A DNA stretch of 64,000 nt from an uncultured Senegalimassilia sp. Lineage in GTDB: Bacteria > Actinomycetota > Coriobacteriia > Coriobacteriales > Eggerthellaceae. The translations under genes and the position numbers were made by a program. Below, one piece after another: positions 15,640 to 24,746 of the stretch. The stretch lies in the NCBI RefSeq assembly GCF_934636665.1, contig NZ_CAKUAT010000006.1, positions 1 through 64,000 of the forward strand, in the 5' to 3' direction. A model generated the notes under the pieces. That model made no database searches. It was given only the letters and a program-made list of their open reading frames with translations, and was not told the DNA's origin. Positions within the stretch are counted from its first letter, which is position 1. Each line of letters opens with the position of its first letter.

Positions 15640-18273
15640 ATGGAGTACATGACTAGCGCGGAGATCCGCGAGAAGTACTTGAAGTTCTTCGAGAGCAAGG
15701 GCTGCAAACGCATGCCGTCCTCCTCCCTTATCCCCGATGATCCCTCGCTTCTGCTTACCAGCGCGGGCATGGTGCAGTTCAAGCCCTACTTCCTTCATCA
15801 GAAGGAGCTCGACCCCGCATATATCGGCACCACCACGGTGCAGAAGTGCGTGCGCACCAACGACATCGACAACATCGGCGACGCCCGTCACCTGTCGTTC
15901 TTCGAGATGCTCGGCAACTTCAGCTTCGGCTGCTACTTCAAGCACGAGATGTGCGCTTGGGCCTTCGAGTTCTCCACGGAGGTGCTCGGCCTTCCGAAGG
16001 ACAAGCTGTACTTCACCGTCTTCGAGGACGACGACGAGACCATCGAGATCTGGAAGTCGCTCGGCGTGGCCGAAGACCATATCTCCCGTTTGGGCGAGGA
16101 TGACAACTTTTGGCGTGCCGGACCTACCGGCCCGTGCGGCCCGTGCTCCGAGATCTACTTCGATCAGGGCCCCGAGGTCGGCTGCGGCGATCCCGACTGC
16201 AAGCCGGGCTGCGACTGCGACCGCTTCCTTGAGTATTGGAACTGCGTGTTCACCCAGTACGACGGCCAGGAAGACGGCACGCTGGCCCCGCTGAAGACCA
16301 AGAACATCGATACCGGCATGGGCCTTGAGCGCATGGCCGCCATCATGCAGGGCGTCACGAACAACTACGACACCGACGTGCTGCGCAGCCTGGTCGGCGT
16401 GGGCGAGCGTCTGGCCGGCGTTGAGTACGGCAAGGACGAGGCAGCCGATCTGTGCCTGCGCATCATGGCCGATCACAGCCGTTCGGTCACGTTCATGATC
16501 GCCGACGGCATCCTGCCCTCCAACGAGGGCCGCGGCTACGTGCTGCGCCGCCTGCTGCGTCGCGCCGTCATGAAGGGCCATATGCTGGGCCTGGACAAGC
16601 CGTTCCTCAACGAATACGTCGATGAGCTGGTCAAGCTCATGGGCAGCGTGTATCCCGAGGTCATCGACAACCGCGAGCTCATCCGCGGCATCATCTTGTC
16701 CGAGGAGGAGCGCTTCGGCGCCAACCTGCGCCAGGGCCGCGCGTTCCTGTCCGAGTCCCTTGACAAGCTCGAGGGCACCACGCTTCCCGGCGAGCAGGCC
16801 TTCACGCTGCACGACACCTACGGCTTCCCCGTGGACATCACGCGCGAGCTGTGCGAGGAGCGCGGCGTCGTCGTCGACATGGAGGGCTTCGAGCGCTGCA
16901 TGGAGGCGCAGCGCGACCGCGCCCGTGCCGCAAACGTCAAGGACGCCGAGGCTGCCTGGTCCACGTACGGCGGCATCCACTCCGAGCTGCTCAAGGAGCT
17001 CGGCGCCACGAAGTTCGTCGGCTACCAGGAGCTTTCCGCCCAGGCAAAGGTCAGCGCCCTTATCGCCGACGGCGAGCGCGTGAGCCAGCTGCAGGCCGGT
17101 CAGTCCGGCGAGGCGGTTCTGGACGTGACCCCGTTCTATGCCGAGATGGGCGGCGAAGTGGGGGACACGGGCGTCATCGAGGGCGATGGCGTCAAGGTCC
17201 AGGTCGTCGACACGAAGGCTCCCGAGAAGGGTCTCGTCTGCCACGTGGTGAAGGTGCTCGAGGGCGCCCTTGCCCAGGGCGCTGCCGTCACGGCCTCCGT
17301 GGATGCGGACCGCCGTGCGCGCGTCACGCGCAACCATACCGCCACGCATATCCTGCATGCCGCGCTGCGTCAGGTCCTCGGCGAGCATGTCTCCCAGGCC
17401 GGCAGCTACGTGGGTCCCGACCGCCTTCGCTTCGACTTCACGCATTTCGCCGCGGTCACGGCGGAGCAGCTGGCGCAGGTCGAGCGCGTTGCCAACGAGT
17501 TCATCATGTCCGCAACGCCCACCAACATCTACGAGACCTCGCTTGACGCGGCCCGCGAAAGCGGCGTCACCGCGCTGTTCGGCGAGAAGTACGGCGACCA
17601 GGTGCGCGTCGTCGAGTGCGGCGGGTTCTCCCGCGAGCTGTGCGGCGGCTGCCATGTCGCCAACACCGCCGAGATCGGCATCATGAAGATCACGTCCGAA
17701 ACCAGCGTGGGCGCGAACGTGCGCCGTATCGAGGCCGTTACCAGCTACGGCGCCCTCGATTACATCAACAAGGTGGAGGCAGAGCTGAAGGAAACCGCCG
17801 AGGAGCTGCGCGTTCCGCTGTTCGACGTGTCCGAGCGCACCGCCGCCAACGTCAAGCAGCTGCGCGAGTTCCAGAAGAAGGCCAAGCAGACCAAGGGCAT
17901 CGTGTCCGACGACAACATCACCAAGCTCGTCGACTCCGCCGTGAAGTCCGCCGCCGGCTATCCTGTGGTCATCTCCCGTGTGAAGATCGCCGATGCAGGT
18001 GGTCTGCGCAACGGTTGGGACGTCCTGTCCGCCCGCATGGCCGAGCCCGGCGCATGCGTGCTCATCGGCGAGAAGGACGGCAAGGCCGTGCTGATGGCAG
18101 CCGGCACGTCCGAGGCTGTTGAAGCCGGCTTCAACGCCGGTGCCGTCATCAAGGCCATCGCGCCTTGCGTGCAGGGCGGTGGCGGCGGCAAGCCGGCCAT
18201 GGCGCAGGCCGGCGGCAAGAACGCCGCGGGCATCGATGATGCGCTCGAGGCTGCTCGCAAGATGCTGCTGTAG
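15640..18273 (+). CDS. alaS: Alanine--tRNA ligase
   Basis: An 877-residue class II synthetase, normal length. Catalytic core motifs include HLSFFEMLGNFSFG (motif 1/2 region) and AGPTGPCGPCSEIYFD. The editing domain has HTATHILHAAL and CGGCHVANT (zinc ligands HxxxH and CxxxH), which hydrolyse Ser/Gly-tRNA-Ala. The C-Ala domain ends with GGGGGKPAMAQAGG. It charges tRNA-Ala. No T-box leader is seen in the short gap before it. The ATG at 15640 has a weak ribosome site; ATG 15649 is an alternative. A clean terminator follows at 18291-18326. Confidence 0.96.
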   Translation: MEYMTSAEIREKYLKFFESKGCKRMPSSSLIPDDPSLLLTSAGMVQFKPYFLHQKELDPAYIGTTTVQKCVRTNDIDNIGDARHLSFFEMLGNFSFGCYFKHEMCAWAFEFSTEVLGLPKDKLYFTVFEDDDETIEIWKSLGVAEDHISRLGEDDNFWRAGPTGPCGPCSEIYFDQGPEVGCGDPDCKPGCDCDRFLEYWNCVFTQYDGQEDGTLAPLKTKNIDTGMGLERMAAIMQGVTNNYDTDVLRSLVGVGERLAGVEYGKDEAADLCLRIMADHSRSVTFMIADGILPSNEGRGYVLRRLLRRAVMKGHMLGLDKPFLNEYVDELVKLMGSVYPEVIDNRELIRGIILSEEERFGANLRQGRAFLSESLDKLEGTTLPGEQAFTLHDTYGFPVDITRELCEERGVVVDMEGFERCMEAQRDRARAANVKDAEAAWSTYGGIHSELLKELGATKFVGYQELSAQAKVSALIADGERVSQLQAGQSGEAVLDVTPFYAEMGGEVGDTGVIEGDGVKVQVVDTKAPEKGLVCHVVKVLEGALAQGAAVTASVDADRRARVTRNHTATHILHAALRQVLGEHVSQAGSYVGPDRLRFDFTHFAAVTAEQLAQVERVANEFIMSATPTNIYETSLDAARESGVTALFGEKYGDQVRVVECGGFSRELCGGCHVANTAEIGIMKITSETSVGANVRRIEAVTSYGALDYINKVEAELKETAEELRVPLFDVSERTAANVKQLREFQKKAKQTKGIVSDDNITKLVDSAVKSAAGYPVVISRVKIADAGGLRNGWDVLSARMAEPGACVLIGEKDGKAVLMAAGTSEAVEAGFNAGAVIKAIAPCVQGGGGGKPAMAQAGGKNAAGIDDALEAARKMLL

Positions 18274-18290
18274 CTTTTGATGCAGCTTTC

Positions 18291-18326
18291 ACGCCCCGCC
18301 GCCCTTGGCTGCGGGGCGTTTTTCTT
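18291..18326 (+). terminator. Terminator after alaS
   Basis: ACGCCCCGC (18291-18299) pairs with GCGGGGCGT (18311-18319), followed by TTTTCTT. A classical intrinsic terminator. Confidence 0.85.
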
Positions 18327-18356
18327 ATCCGTTCGTTGCGTAAGGTTAGGTCGACA

Positions 18357-18779
18357 ATGAGGATTCTTGCACTGGATATCGGTCAGACGCGCATCGGCGT
18401 CGCCATCAGCGACCCGCGCGAGCGCGTGGCGTCGCCCGTTTGCGTGCTTCCCGCGAACGAGGTGCTTTCCAATGCGAAAAGCTGGAAACGCGTGCTCGAG
18501 GATTGGGAGCCGGAGCTTATCTTGTCGGGCCTTCCGTACACGCTTTCGGGTGAGGAGGGGCCTCAGGCCGGCCGTATCCGCGGTGTCGCGGCAAACATCG
18601 GAAAGGCCGCTGGTTTGCCGGTGGAGTTCACCGATGAGCGTCTCAGCTCGCAGGAGGCGAAGCGCAGTTTGCGTGAAAGCGGCATGTCGGAGCGCGATAT
18701 GCGCGGCAAGATAGATATGATTGCAGCAAGTGTGTTCCTTCAGGCGTGGCTCGATGCCCGCCATGCAGGCGAAAGGTAG
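18357..18779 (+). CDS. ruvX: Holliday junction resolvase-like protein RuvX/YqgF
   Basis: A 140-residue RNase H-fold protein. MRILALDIGQTRIGVAISD is the YqgF opening with the catalytic Asp in LALDIG. FTDERLSSQEA contains the second conserved acidic site and KIDMIAASVFLQAWLD the third. The family acts in Holliday-junction processing or pre-16S rRNA maturation. ATG 18357 gives the standard N-terminus; the start at 18336 would add seven odd residues. mltG starts 5 bp later, the common bacterial order after alaS. Confidence 0.9.
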   Translation: MRILALDIGQTRIGVAISDPRERVASPVCVLPANEVLSNAKSWKRVLEDWEPELILSGLPYTLSGEEGPQAGRIRGVAANIGKAAGLPVEFTDERLSSQEAKRSLRESGMSERDMRGKIDMIAASVFLQAWLDARHAGER

Positions 18780-18784
18780 TGTAA

Positions 18785-19936
18785 ATGTCCCCTCGTAGGC
18801 AAGTGACCTATTCCCGCCGCCCGAACCATGCGGCACGCTCGGCGCACGCGCGCGGCGACCGTATGTTCCGCACGTACGATACCAGCTATATCCAACCCAA
18901 ACGGTCCAACGTTCCGCATTACGTGTTCCTTGCGGTGCTGGCGCTTCTCGGCATCGGCATCCTGTGGTTCGTCGGCTCCTCGGTTGCCAGCTGCGTGTCG
19001 CCGAAGGTCGAGCTTCTGGCGGAAGGCCAGCAGGCCACCATCACCGTCAACGAAGGCGCATCCGCCAACACCATCGGCTCCTCGCTGGTGGATGCTAAGC
19101 TGGTGGGGTCTGCCAAGGAGTTCACCGAACGCGTGAAGGACTTGGATGCGGGGTCCGATCTCAAGCCCGGCACCTACACTTTTGCAGGCGGTGCGACGGT
19201 CGACGACATCATCGCCGCATTGCGCAACGGTCCGGTTTCCGATGCCGTGCTTACCATTCCCGAAGGGTATCGCCTGACCGAGATCGCGTCGGCGGTTGAC
19301 AGCGCCACGAATGGGCGCATCAGCGCCGATGCCTTCAAGCAGGCGGCGTCGGATGCCAGCGTGTATGCGGGTGACTACAGCTTCCTGAAGTCTGCGGGCA
19401 CGAACAGCCTTGAAGGCTTCCTGTTCCCGAAAACCTATGATGTTGCCGCCGATGCTACCGCTGACAGCTTGATTCGCGCCATGCTCACCCAGTTCCAAAT
19501 CGAAACGGCAGGGCTCGACTGGTCCTACCCCGAATCCCAGGGCCTTTCCGTGTACGATACCGTCAACCTGGCGTCCATCGTGGAAAAGGAATCCAGCGGC
19601 GACGAAACGGTTCGCGCCCAGGTGGCGGCCGTGTTCTACAATCGCCTGACCACCAAGGGCGAGCCGAGCAACGGCTATCTGCAAAGCGATGCCACCACCG
19701 CCTACGAGGTCGGGCACGATCCCACGGCCGACGAAGTGCACGCGAACAGCCCGTATAGCACTTACACCAACGCCGGGCTTCCGCCCACGCCCATCTGCTC
19801 GCCTTCCATCGAGTGCCTGCAGGCCGTGTGCTCGCCTAACCAGGATGCGCTGGGAAAGTACTACTTCTTCTACTTCCAAAACGATAAGTACACGTTCAGC
19901 GAAACCTACGACGAGCATCAGGCCGCGTTCTCGTAA
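18785..19936 (+). CDS. mltG: Endolytic murein transglycosylase MltG
   Basis: A 383-residue YceG/MltG protein that cleaves nascent glycan strands outside the membrane. A basic cytoplasmic N-terminus (residues 1-42) leads to one transmembrane helix (about 44-68), a LysM-like region (EGQQATITVNEGASANTI) and the catalytic domain. That domain has VNLASIVEKESS with the catalytic Glu, and PYSTYTNAGLPPTPICSPS. Size and order fit the family. ATG 18785 is 5 bp after ruvX, so the two are likely cotranscribed; yqeG follows 8 bp later. Confidence 0.92.
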   Translation: MSPRRQVTYSRRPNHAARSAHARGDRMFRTYDTSYIQPKRSNVPHYVFLAVLALLGIGILWFVGSSVASCVSPKVELLAEGQQATITVNEGASANTIGSSLVDAKLVGSAKEFTERVKDLDAGSDLKPGTYTFAGGATVDDIIAALRNGPVSDAVLTIPEGYRLTEIASAVDSATNGRISADAFKQAASDASVYAGDYSFLKSAGTNSLEGFLFPKTYDVAADATADSLIRAMLTQFQIETAGLDWSYPESQGLSVYDTVNLASIVEKESSGDETVRAQVAAVFYNRLTTKGEPSNGYLQSDATTAYEVGHDPTADEVHANSPYSTYTNAGLPPTPICSPSIECLQAVCSPNQDALGKYYFFYFQNDKYTFSETYDEHQAAFS

Positions 19937-19944
19937 GGGGATCC

Positions 19945-20511
19945 ATGCCATATTTGCAGCCGGAGCGCTATTTTTCCCGCATATCGCATATCAACATAGA
20001 ACGGGACCTGCTTTCATGCGGGTTCCGCTATGTATTGCTGGATATCGACAACACCATCTTGTCCCGTGCAACGCATGACGTCCCGCGCGACGTGGGCTTG
20101 TGGCTCGCTCAGGCGCGAGACGCCGGCGTGAGCTTCTGCCTGGTGTCGAACAATTGGCACAAAAACGTGCACGAGCTGGCGAATCGCCTGTCTATGCCCA
20201 TCATCGCGAAGGCCATGAAGCCCTTGCCCGTGGCGCTGTTCGCGGCGTGCTCCTTGTTGGGGGCGAAGCGCAGCGAGACCGTCATGGTCGGCGATCAGCT
20301 GTCCACCGACGTGCTAGCCGCGCACAACGCCGGCATGTCGGCCTATCTGCTGGCGCCGCTGGCGGAGCAGGACCTGCGGCATACGAAGTACGTGCGCATG
20401 GTGGAGCAGGCCATCTTAGGCGGAGCGGTGCCCGAGGGTGCGCCGCAGCCGGCGCAAGCGCATATGGCCGACAAACCCGCCGCCCAAAACGCCTTCGCAC
20501 AGGAAAAGTAG
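19945..20511 (+). CDS. yqeG: YqeG-family HAD phosphatase
   Basis: A 188-residue haloacid-dehalogenase-type IIIA phosphatase. Motif I is LLDIDNTILS (nucleophile Asp, second Asp two residues on), motif II is CLVSNN, and motif III/IV is KPLPVALF with MVGDQLSTDVLAAHNAGM. The YqeG family is found near aroE in many Gram-positive genomes; the substrate is uncertain (a phosphatidylglycerophosphate phosphatase role is known for some relatives). The C-terminal 30 residues are Ala/Gln-rich. It ends the alaS-side block; a small hairpin and a new promoter precede aroE. Confidence 0.85.
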   Translation: MPYLQPERYFSRISHINIERDLLSCGFRYVLLDIDNTILSRATHDVPRDVGLWLAQARDAGVSFCLVSNNWHKNVHELANRLSMPIIAKAMKPLPVALFAACSLLGAKRSETVMVGDQLSTDVLAAHNAGMSAYLLAPLAEQDLRHTKYVRMVEQAILGGAVPEGAPQPAQAHMADKPAAQNAFAQEK

Positions 20512-20518
20512 CGAAACC

Positions 20519-20533
20519 GCCCATTTGATGGGC
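20519..20533 (+). terminator. Small hairpin after yqeG
   Basis: GCCCAT (20519-20524) pairs with ATGGGC (20528-20533) around TTG. No T-run, so a weak terminator at best. Confidence 0.3.
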
Positions 20534-20571
20534 GTCGTGGTCGAATTAACCCCTACAAAAGTAGTCTGCAT

Positions 20572-20580
20572 TGGTATGAT
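20572..20580 (+). promoter_or_regulatory. Extended -10 promoter (TGG TATGAT) of the aro operon
   Basis: TGG at 20572-20574 then TATGAT at 20575-20580, 48 nt before the aroE ATG at 20629. It fits the extended -10 form used elsewhere in the window. Confidence 0.5.
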
Positions 20581-20628
20581 GAAATCCCTGCTAACCTGCA
20601 GGCCCTTGATCGACCAGGAAGGAATTCC

Positions 20629-21579
20629 ATGACCGAGCAGAGCGAAGGCGAACGCCTCTATATCCTGGGGCATCCGGTCGCGCATTCGAAATCGCCGGTA
20701 ATGTACAACGCGTTATACGAAAGGCTAGGTCTGCCCTGGACCTATTCCCTTGCCGATTACGCCGAGCTGGACGACGCCCGCGCCTTTTTGGATGCGCGGG
20801 AGTTCTTGTCCGTCAATATCACCACCCCCTATAAGCCATTGGCCTTCCAGGCTGCAACGCGCAAAGCGGCAACCGCCCAGCTGGCGCAGGGCGCTAACGT
20901 GCTCGTCCGCAAGGACGATCAGCTGATCGGCTTCAACACCGATGGCGACGGGTGCGTCAAGTTCCTGGAGCTTGCGGGCGTGACTTTCAAGGGCAAGCGC
21001 GTGGTGGTGTGTGGAACGGGCCCCACGGCCCTTTCCATCCTTCATACGTGCGCTATCGCCGGCGCCGACGTGCTGTTGCTGCTCTCGCGCGACAAGGAGC
21101 GCGCGCATAGCGTGTTGGATGCCTATCTCGAGCGTTTCGGCAAGCTGGCCAACGCCACCATCGATTTCCCCGCCATGAAGGAGGGGCATCGCAGCTTCCG
21201 CGAGGCTTATACGAAGCCGACGTTCAAGTATGGCAGCTATACCACCTCGACGGGGGCTCTGGGTTCGGCCGACATCATCGTCAACGCCACTCCTGTGGGC
21301 ATGAAGCCCGACGATCCGGCGCCGTTCGATACGGGGCTGTTGCGTCCGGGCCAAGTGGTCATGGACGCCGTTTACGCATCAGGGCGCACGAAGCTGGTGG
21401 CCGATGCTCTTCAAGCTGGCTGCAAGGTGGCTTACAACGGTGGGGGCATGCTGGTGGCACAAGCGGTCGCTTCGGCGCTCATCGTGTCCGACATAGCGGA
21501 AGTGAAGATACCGTATTCCGAAGCGGAGCTGTTCAACCTTATGGCAGACGCCGCCGGGTTCGATTGCCCGCGCGCCTGA
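20629..21579 (+). CDS. aroE: Shikimate dehydrogenase
   Basis: A 316-residue NADP-dependent enzyme reducing 3-dehydroshikimate to shikimate. Shikimate-binding and catalytic motifs are complete: GHPVAHSKSPVMYNAL, NITTPYK (catalytic Lys) and GFNTDGDG (catalytic Asp). The nucleotide-binding part has VVVCGTGPTALSIL and IVNATPVGM, ending in GGGMLVAQA (substrate Gln). It is longer than typical AroE (about 275) because of an insert around residues 165-205. The ATG at 20629 has AGGAAGGAA upstream. First gene of aroE-aroC-aroK-aroB-aroQ. Confidence 0.93.
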   Translation: MTEQSEGERLYILGHPVAHSKSPVMYNALYERLGLPWTYSLADYAELDDARAFLDAREFLSVNITTPYKPLAFQAATRKAATAQLAQGANVLVRKDDQLIGFNTDGDGCVKFLELAGVTFKGKRVVVCGTGPTALSILHTCAIAGADVLLLLSRDKERAHSVLDAYLERFGKLANATIDFPAMKEGHRSFREAYTKPTFKYGSYTTSTGALGSADIIVNATPVGMKPDDPAPFDTGLLRPGQVVMDAVYASGRTKLVADALQAGCKVAYNGGGMLVAQAVASALIVSDIAEVKIPYSEAELFNLMADAAGFDCPRA

Positions 21580-21648
21580 TCTAAGCATATCCGCCCATAT
21601 CGGCGCGGCGAAAACCCAGGCCGCGCACTAGCACGAAAAGAGAGCAGC

Positions 21649-22824
21649 ATGCGCTACTACACAGCAGGAGAGAGCCACGGACAGGGCCTGGTCGCCATCG
21701 TCGAGGACGTGCCGGCGGGCCTTAAGATATCCGAGGAGCAGATCAACGTCGATCTGGCGCGCCGCCAGGCAGGCTACGGCCGAGGCGGGCGCATGAAGAT
21801 TGAGCATGACACGGCGCAGGTGATTTCCGGCGTGCGCTTCGGGCGTACCATCGGAAGCCCCGTGGCCATGCTCGTGGCGAACAGGGATTGGGCGAACTGG
21901 ACCGATCGCATGGCCCCGTTTGGGGAGCCGCCGCTCGACCTGGTCCGGGAGGTGACCCCTCGCCCGGGTCACGCGGACCTGGTAGGCGCGTTGAAGACCA
22001 ACACCGACGATTGCCGCAACATCCTCGAGCGCTCAAGCGCCCGCACCACCGCGCCGCGCGTTGCGGCCGCCGCCGTCGCGCGCGAGTTTCTAGCCGACCT
22101 GGGCGTGGACATCTTCTCCTACGTCACCGGCATCGGAAGCGCCGTTATGCACGAGGACGATCCGTTCATGAACGCGGCGCGCTATACGCCGCTCGAGATC
22201 GAGACCAGCGAGGTCCGCTGTCCCGATGCGGAGGCCAGCGAGGCCATGAAGCGCGAGATCGACCGGGCCATCAAGAACAAGGATAGCCTGGGAGGGACGT
22301 TCCGCGTGGTCGTGCGCGGTCTTCTGCCGGGCGTGGGCGGCTATGCCGTGCCCACCGAGCGCCTGACATCCACCATCGGCGGCGCCTTGTTCAGCATTCC
22401 CGCCATCAAGGGCGTCGAATTCGGCATGGGCTTCGAGACGGCCCGCAAGCCCGGCTCGCAGGTGCACGACCCCATTTTGCTCGATCGGGCGAAAGCCGAG
22501 TTCACGCGCGCATCAAACAACGCCGGCGGCCTTGAGGGCGGCATGACCACGGGCATGCCCCTGGTGGTCACGGCGGCCATGAAGCCCATTCCCACGCTCA
22601 TGCAGCCGCTGCAGACCGTGGACCTTGATACGCTCGAGGTGGCCCAGGCCTCCAAGGAGCGAAGCGACGTATGCGCCGTGCCGGCATGCGCGGTGGTCGC
22701 CGAAGGGGAGCTCGCCTTCGCCATAGCCGATGCCTACATGCGCAAGTTCGGTTCCGATAACATGGCTGACATCAAAGCGGCCATCAAAGCCTACAAGCAA
22801 CGATTGAACACCGTATCGCGATAG
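21649..22824 (+). CDS. aroC: Chorismate synthase
   Basis: A 391-residue FMN-dependent enzyme converting 5-enolpyruvylshikimate-3-phosphate to chorismate. All three family signatures are seen: AGESHGQGLVAIVEDVPAG near the N-terminus, TPRPGHADLVGALK and ERSSARTTAPRVAAAAVA. Late motifs DPILLDRAKAEFTRASNNAGG and GMTTGMPLVV complete the FMN/substrate site. Length fits the family. The ATG follows AAAGAGAGCAGC. It lies 69 bp after aroE and 19 bp before aroK. Confidence 0.96.
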   Translation: MRYYTAGESHGQGLVAIVEDVPAGLKISEEQINVDLARRQAGYGRGGRMKIEHDTAQVISGVRFGRTIGSPVAMLVANRDWANWTDRMAPFGEPPLDLVREVTPRPGHADLVGALKTNTDDCRNILERSSARTTAPRVAAAAVAREFLADLGVDIFSYVTGIGSAVMHEDDPFMNAARYTPLEIETSEVRCPDAEASEAMKREIDRAIKNKDSLGGTFRVVVRGLLPGVGGYAVPTERLTSTIGGALFSIPAIKGVEFGMGFETARKPGSQVHDPILLDRAKAEFTRASNNAGGLEGGMTTGMPLVVTAAMKPIPTLMQPLQTVDLDTLEVAQASKERSDVCAVPACAVVAEGELAFAIADAYMRKFGSDNMADIKAAIKAYKQRLNTVSR

Positions 22825-22843
22825 AACAGCCAGGAGGAACATC

Positions 22844-23515
22844 ATGGAACAGCAGGAAATCAAGGACGACGCCATCACCCCGGAAAGCAACCCGATAGCC
22901 TACACGCTGTCGGTCACCACGCCCGACGAGGTCGTCGCCGTCGTCAACAACCCCGAGATCAAGCCCCATGCGCGCCCGACCTACGAGCTGACGCGCAACG
23001 TGTTCTTCGTGGGCTTCATGGTCGCGGGCAAAACCTCCACGTCGCGTCGTTTGGCCCGTCAGTGCGGCCTTGCCACCATCGACCTGGACGCCTACATCGA
23101 GCGTCGTGAGCGCCGGGCCATCAACCAGATCTTCGCCGAGCAGGGCGAGCAGGCGTTCCGCGATATGGAAACCCAGGTACTCGACGAGTTCGCCCACAAG
23201 GGCCCCATGCTTGTGTCGTGCGGCGGCGGCATCGTGCTGCGCGAGGAGAACCGCGAGATCCTGAAGAACAATGGTTTCGTAGTGTATCTGCAGGTCACGG
23301 CCGAGCAGGCCGTCGAGCGCGTCGGCGATGTGTCCACGCGCCCGCTGTTCAAGAACCTCGAGACCGCGCGACAGACCATCGCCGGCCGCCTGCCTATGTA
23401 CGAGGACGTCGCCAGCGTGTCCATCGACACCGTGGGCAAGTCCATCAACGTCGTGGCGCAGGAGATTCAGGAGATCTTGGAGAAGGAAGGCGTGCTGTGC
23501 CTGCGACAAGGGTAG
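22844..23515 (+). CDS. aroK: Shikimate kinase with N-terminal extension
   Basis: A 223-residue P-loop kinase phosphorylating shikimate. Walker A is GFMVAGKT, preceded by NVFFV. DLDAYIERR gives the shikimate-binding Asp pair, then AFRDMETQVL, the CGGGIVL shikimate loop and TRPLF at the lid. The catalytic domain begins at about residue 48, so the first 47 residues are an extra acidic N-terminal tail. Typical AroK is about 170 aa. AGGAGGA precedes the ATG at 22844. Its 3' end overlaps the likely aroB start by 19 nt. Confidence 0.93.
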   Translation: MEQQEIKDDAITPESNPIAYTLSVTTPDEVVAVVNNPEIKPHARPTYELTRNVFFVGFMVAGKTSTSRRLARQCGLATIDLDAYIERRERRAINQIFAEQGEQAFRDMETQVLDEFAHKGPMLVSCGGGIVLREENREILKNNGFVVYLQVTAEQAVERVGDVSTRPLFKNLETARQTIAGRLPMYEDVASVSIDTVGKSINVVAQEIQEILEKEGVLCLRQG

Positions 23516-24612
23516 TGGTGAACATCCCCGGCGAAGACGCGTACAACGTGCGCATCGGCGCCGGGGTGCTCGATGCGCTGGGGTCGTCCATGCGCGGCGT
23601 GCCGGCTGTAGCCGATGCGCGGCAGGTGCTCGTCATCACCGATGCCAACGTCGGCCCGCTGTACCTGGCTCGGGCGAAGGCGTCGCTCGTTCAAGCGGGC
23701 TATCGCGTTTCCGACATCTGCGTTCCCGCAGGTGAAGAGGCGAAATCGCTCACGGTACTCGGCGAGGTGCTCGAGGCCATGGCCGCTTTGGCGCTCGAGC
23801 GCGACTGCGTGGTGGTCGCGCTCGGCGGCGGCTGCGTGGGCGATTTGGCGGGTTTCGCCGCGGCAACCTATATGCGCGGCGTGCAGGTGGTGCAGGTTCC
23901 CACCACGCTTCTATCCATGGTGGATTCAAGCGTGGGCGGGAAGACGGGCGTGAACCTGTCCGCCGGAAAGAACCTGGTGGGCGCGTTCAAACAACCCGCG
24001 TTCGTGTGCGCCGACACCGAGGTGCTGGCAACGCTGCCGCCTCGCGAGTGGGCGTGCGGCTGCGGCGAGGTGGCGAAAACCGCGCTCATCGACGGCGACG
24101 AGTTCTTCTTCTGGCTCTCCGACCAGGCATCGGCCATGGTCGACCGTCAGCCCGACGTCGTTTCCGAGGCCATCGCCCGATGTGCGGTGTTCAAGGCCGA
24201 CGTGGTGGCGCAGGACAAAACGGAAAGCCGCGGCGTGCGCGAGTGCCTGAACTACGGCCACACCTTGGCCCATGCTATCGAGAAGCTTTCGGGCTACGGC
24301 ACGTACAGCCACGGGCATGCGGTTGCCGAGGGCATGCGCTTTGCAGCTCGTATGGGCATGCGGCTTGCCGATATGCCGGCAGAGCTCGCTCGGGCGCAGG
24401 GACAGCTGCTCGACGACCTGGGCTTGCCCGAGCTTGACTGGGAGGCTTCCCCGGCGCAGGTGCTTGATGTCATGAAACGCGATAAGAAGGCGCGTCATGG
24501 GCAGGTGCGTTTCGTGTGCTTGCATGATGTGGGGCAGTGGCGGCTTCAGGATGTTGACGATAGCGTGATCTTGGAGGAGCTAGAGGCGTATTTCGCGCAG
24601 AAGCGGCGGTGA
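23497..24612 (+). CDS. aroB: 3-dehydroquinate synthase
   Basis: A 371-residue NAD- and metal-dependent enzyme making 3-dehydroquinate from DAHP. NAD-binding GGGCVGDLAGFAAATYMRG and PTTLLSMVDSSVGGKTGVN are present. Metal and active-site motifs are also there: WACGCGEVAKTALI, NYGHTLAHAIE and the later SHGHAVAEG. Start chosen as GTG 23497, which has AAGGAAGG six bases upstream and overlaps aroK by 19 nt; GTG 23515 or 23518 are alternatives. The order aroK-aroB is common in bacteria. A stable hairpin (24642-24694) follows before aroQ. Confidence 0.93.
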   Translation: MPATRVVVNIPGEDAYNVRIGAGVLDALGSSMRGVPAVADARQVLVITDANVGPLYLARAKASLVQAGYRVSDICVPAGEEAKSLTVLGEVLEAMAALALERDCVVVALGGGCVGDLAGFAAATYMRGVQVVQVPTTLLSMVDSSVGGKTGVNLSAGKNLVGAFKQPAFVCADTEVLATLPPREWACGCGEVAKTALIDGDEFFFWLSDQASAMVDRQPDVVSEAIARCAVFKADVVAQDKTESRGVRECLNYGHTLAHAIEKLSGYGTYSHGHAVAEGMRFAARMGMRLADMPAELARAQGQLLDDLGLPELDWEASPAQVLDVMKRDKKARHGQVRFVCLHDVGQWRLQDVDDSVILEELEAYFAQKRR

Positions 24613-24641
24613 CGTTGCGCTAGCGTATGTTGAGCGTATGG

Positions 24642-24694
24642 GAAGAAGGTCGCCTTGCGGGTTGGCTTGAAAAGCCGCCGCGGCGACCATCTTC
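24642..24694 (+). promoter_or_regulatory. Long stem-loop in the aroB-aroQ gap
   Basis: A layered hairpin: GAAGA/TCTTC (24642-24646 with 24690-24694), GGTCGCC/GGCGACC (24648-24654 with 24682-24688), GCGG/CCGC, then GGCTT-GAA-AAGCC at the tip. It has 21 base pairs in 53 nt. It could be a partial terminator or an RNase-protecting element separating aroB from aroQ-pepP-efp. No known riboswitch is recognised. Confidence 0.5.
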
Positions 24695-24746
24695 GTTTCA
24701 AGCTACCGTCGAACACGGCGGCAGGGGTCAACGAAAGGTGTGCAAC

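Noticed and set aside
15376..17655. A 759-codon open frame on the minus strand opposite alaS
   Set aside because: It is a codon-bias shadow of alaS in high-GC DNA; the product has no recognisable domain and alaS is certain.
22844..23515. Shikimate kinase inactive because the P-loop lacks its second Gly
   Set aside because: GFMVAGKT still satisfies the Walker A consensus GxxxxGK(S/T), and all substrate residues are kept.
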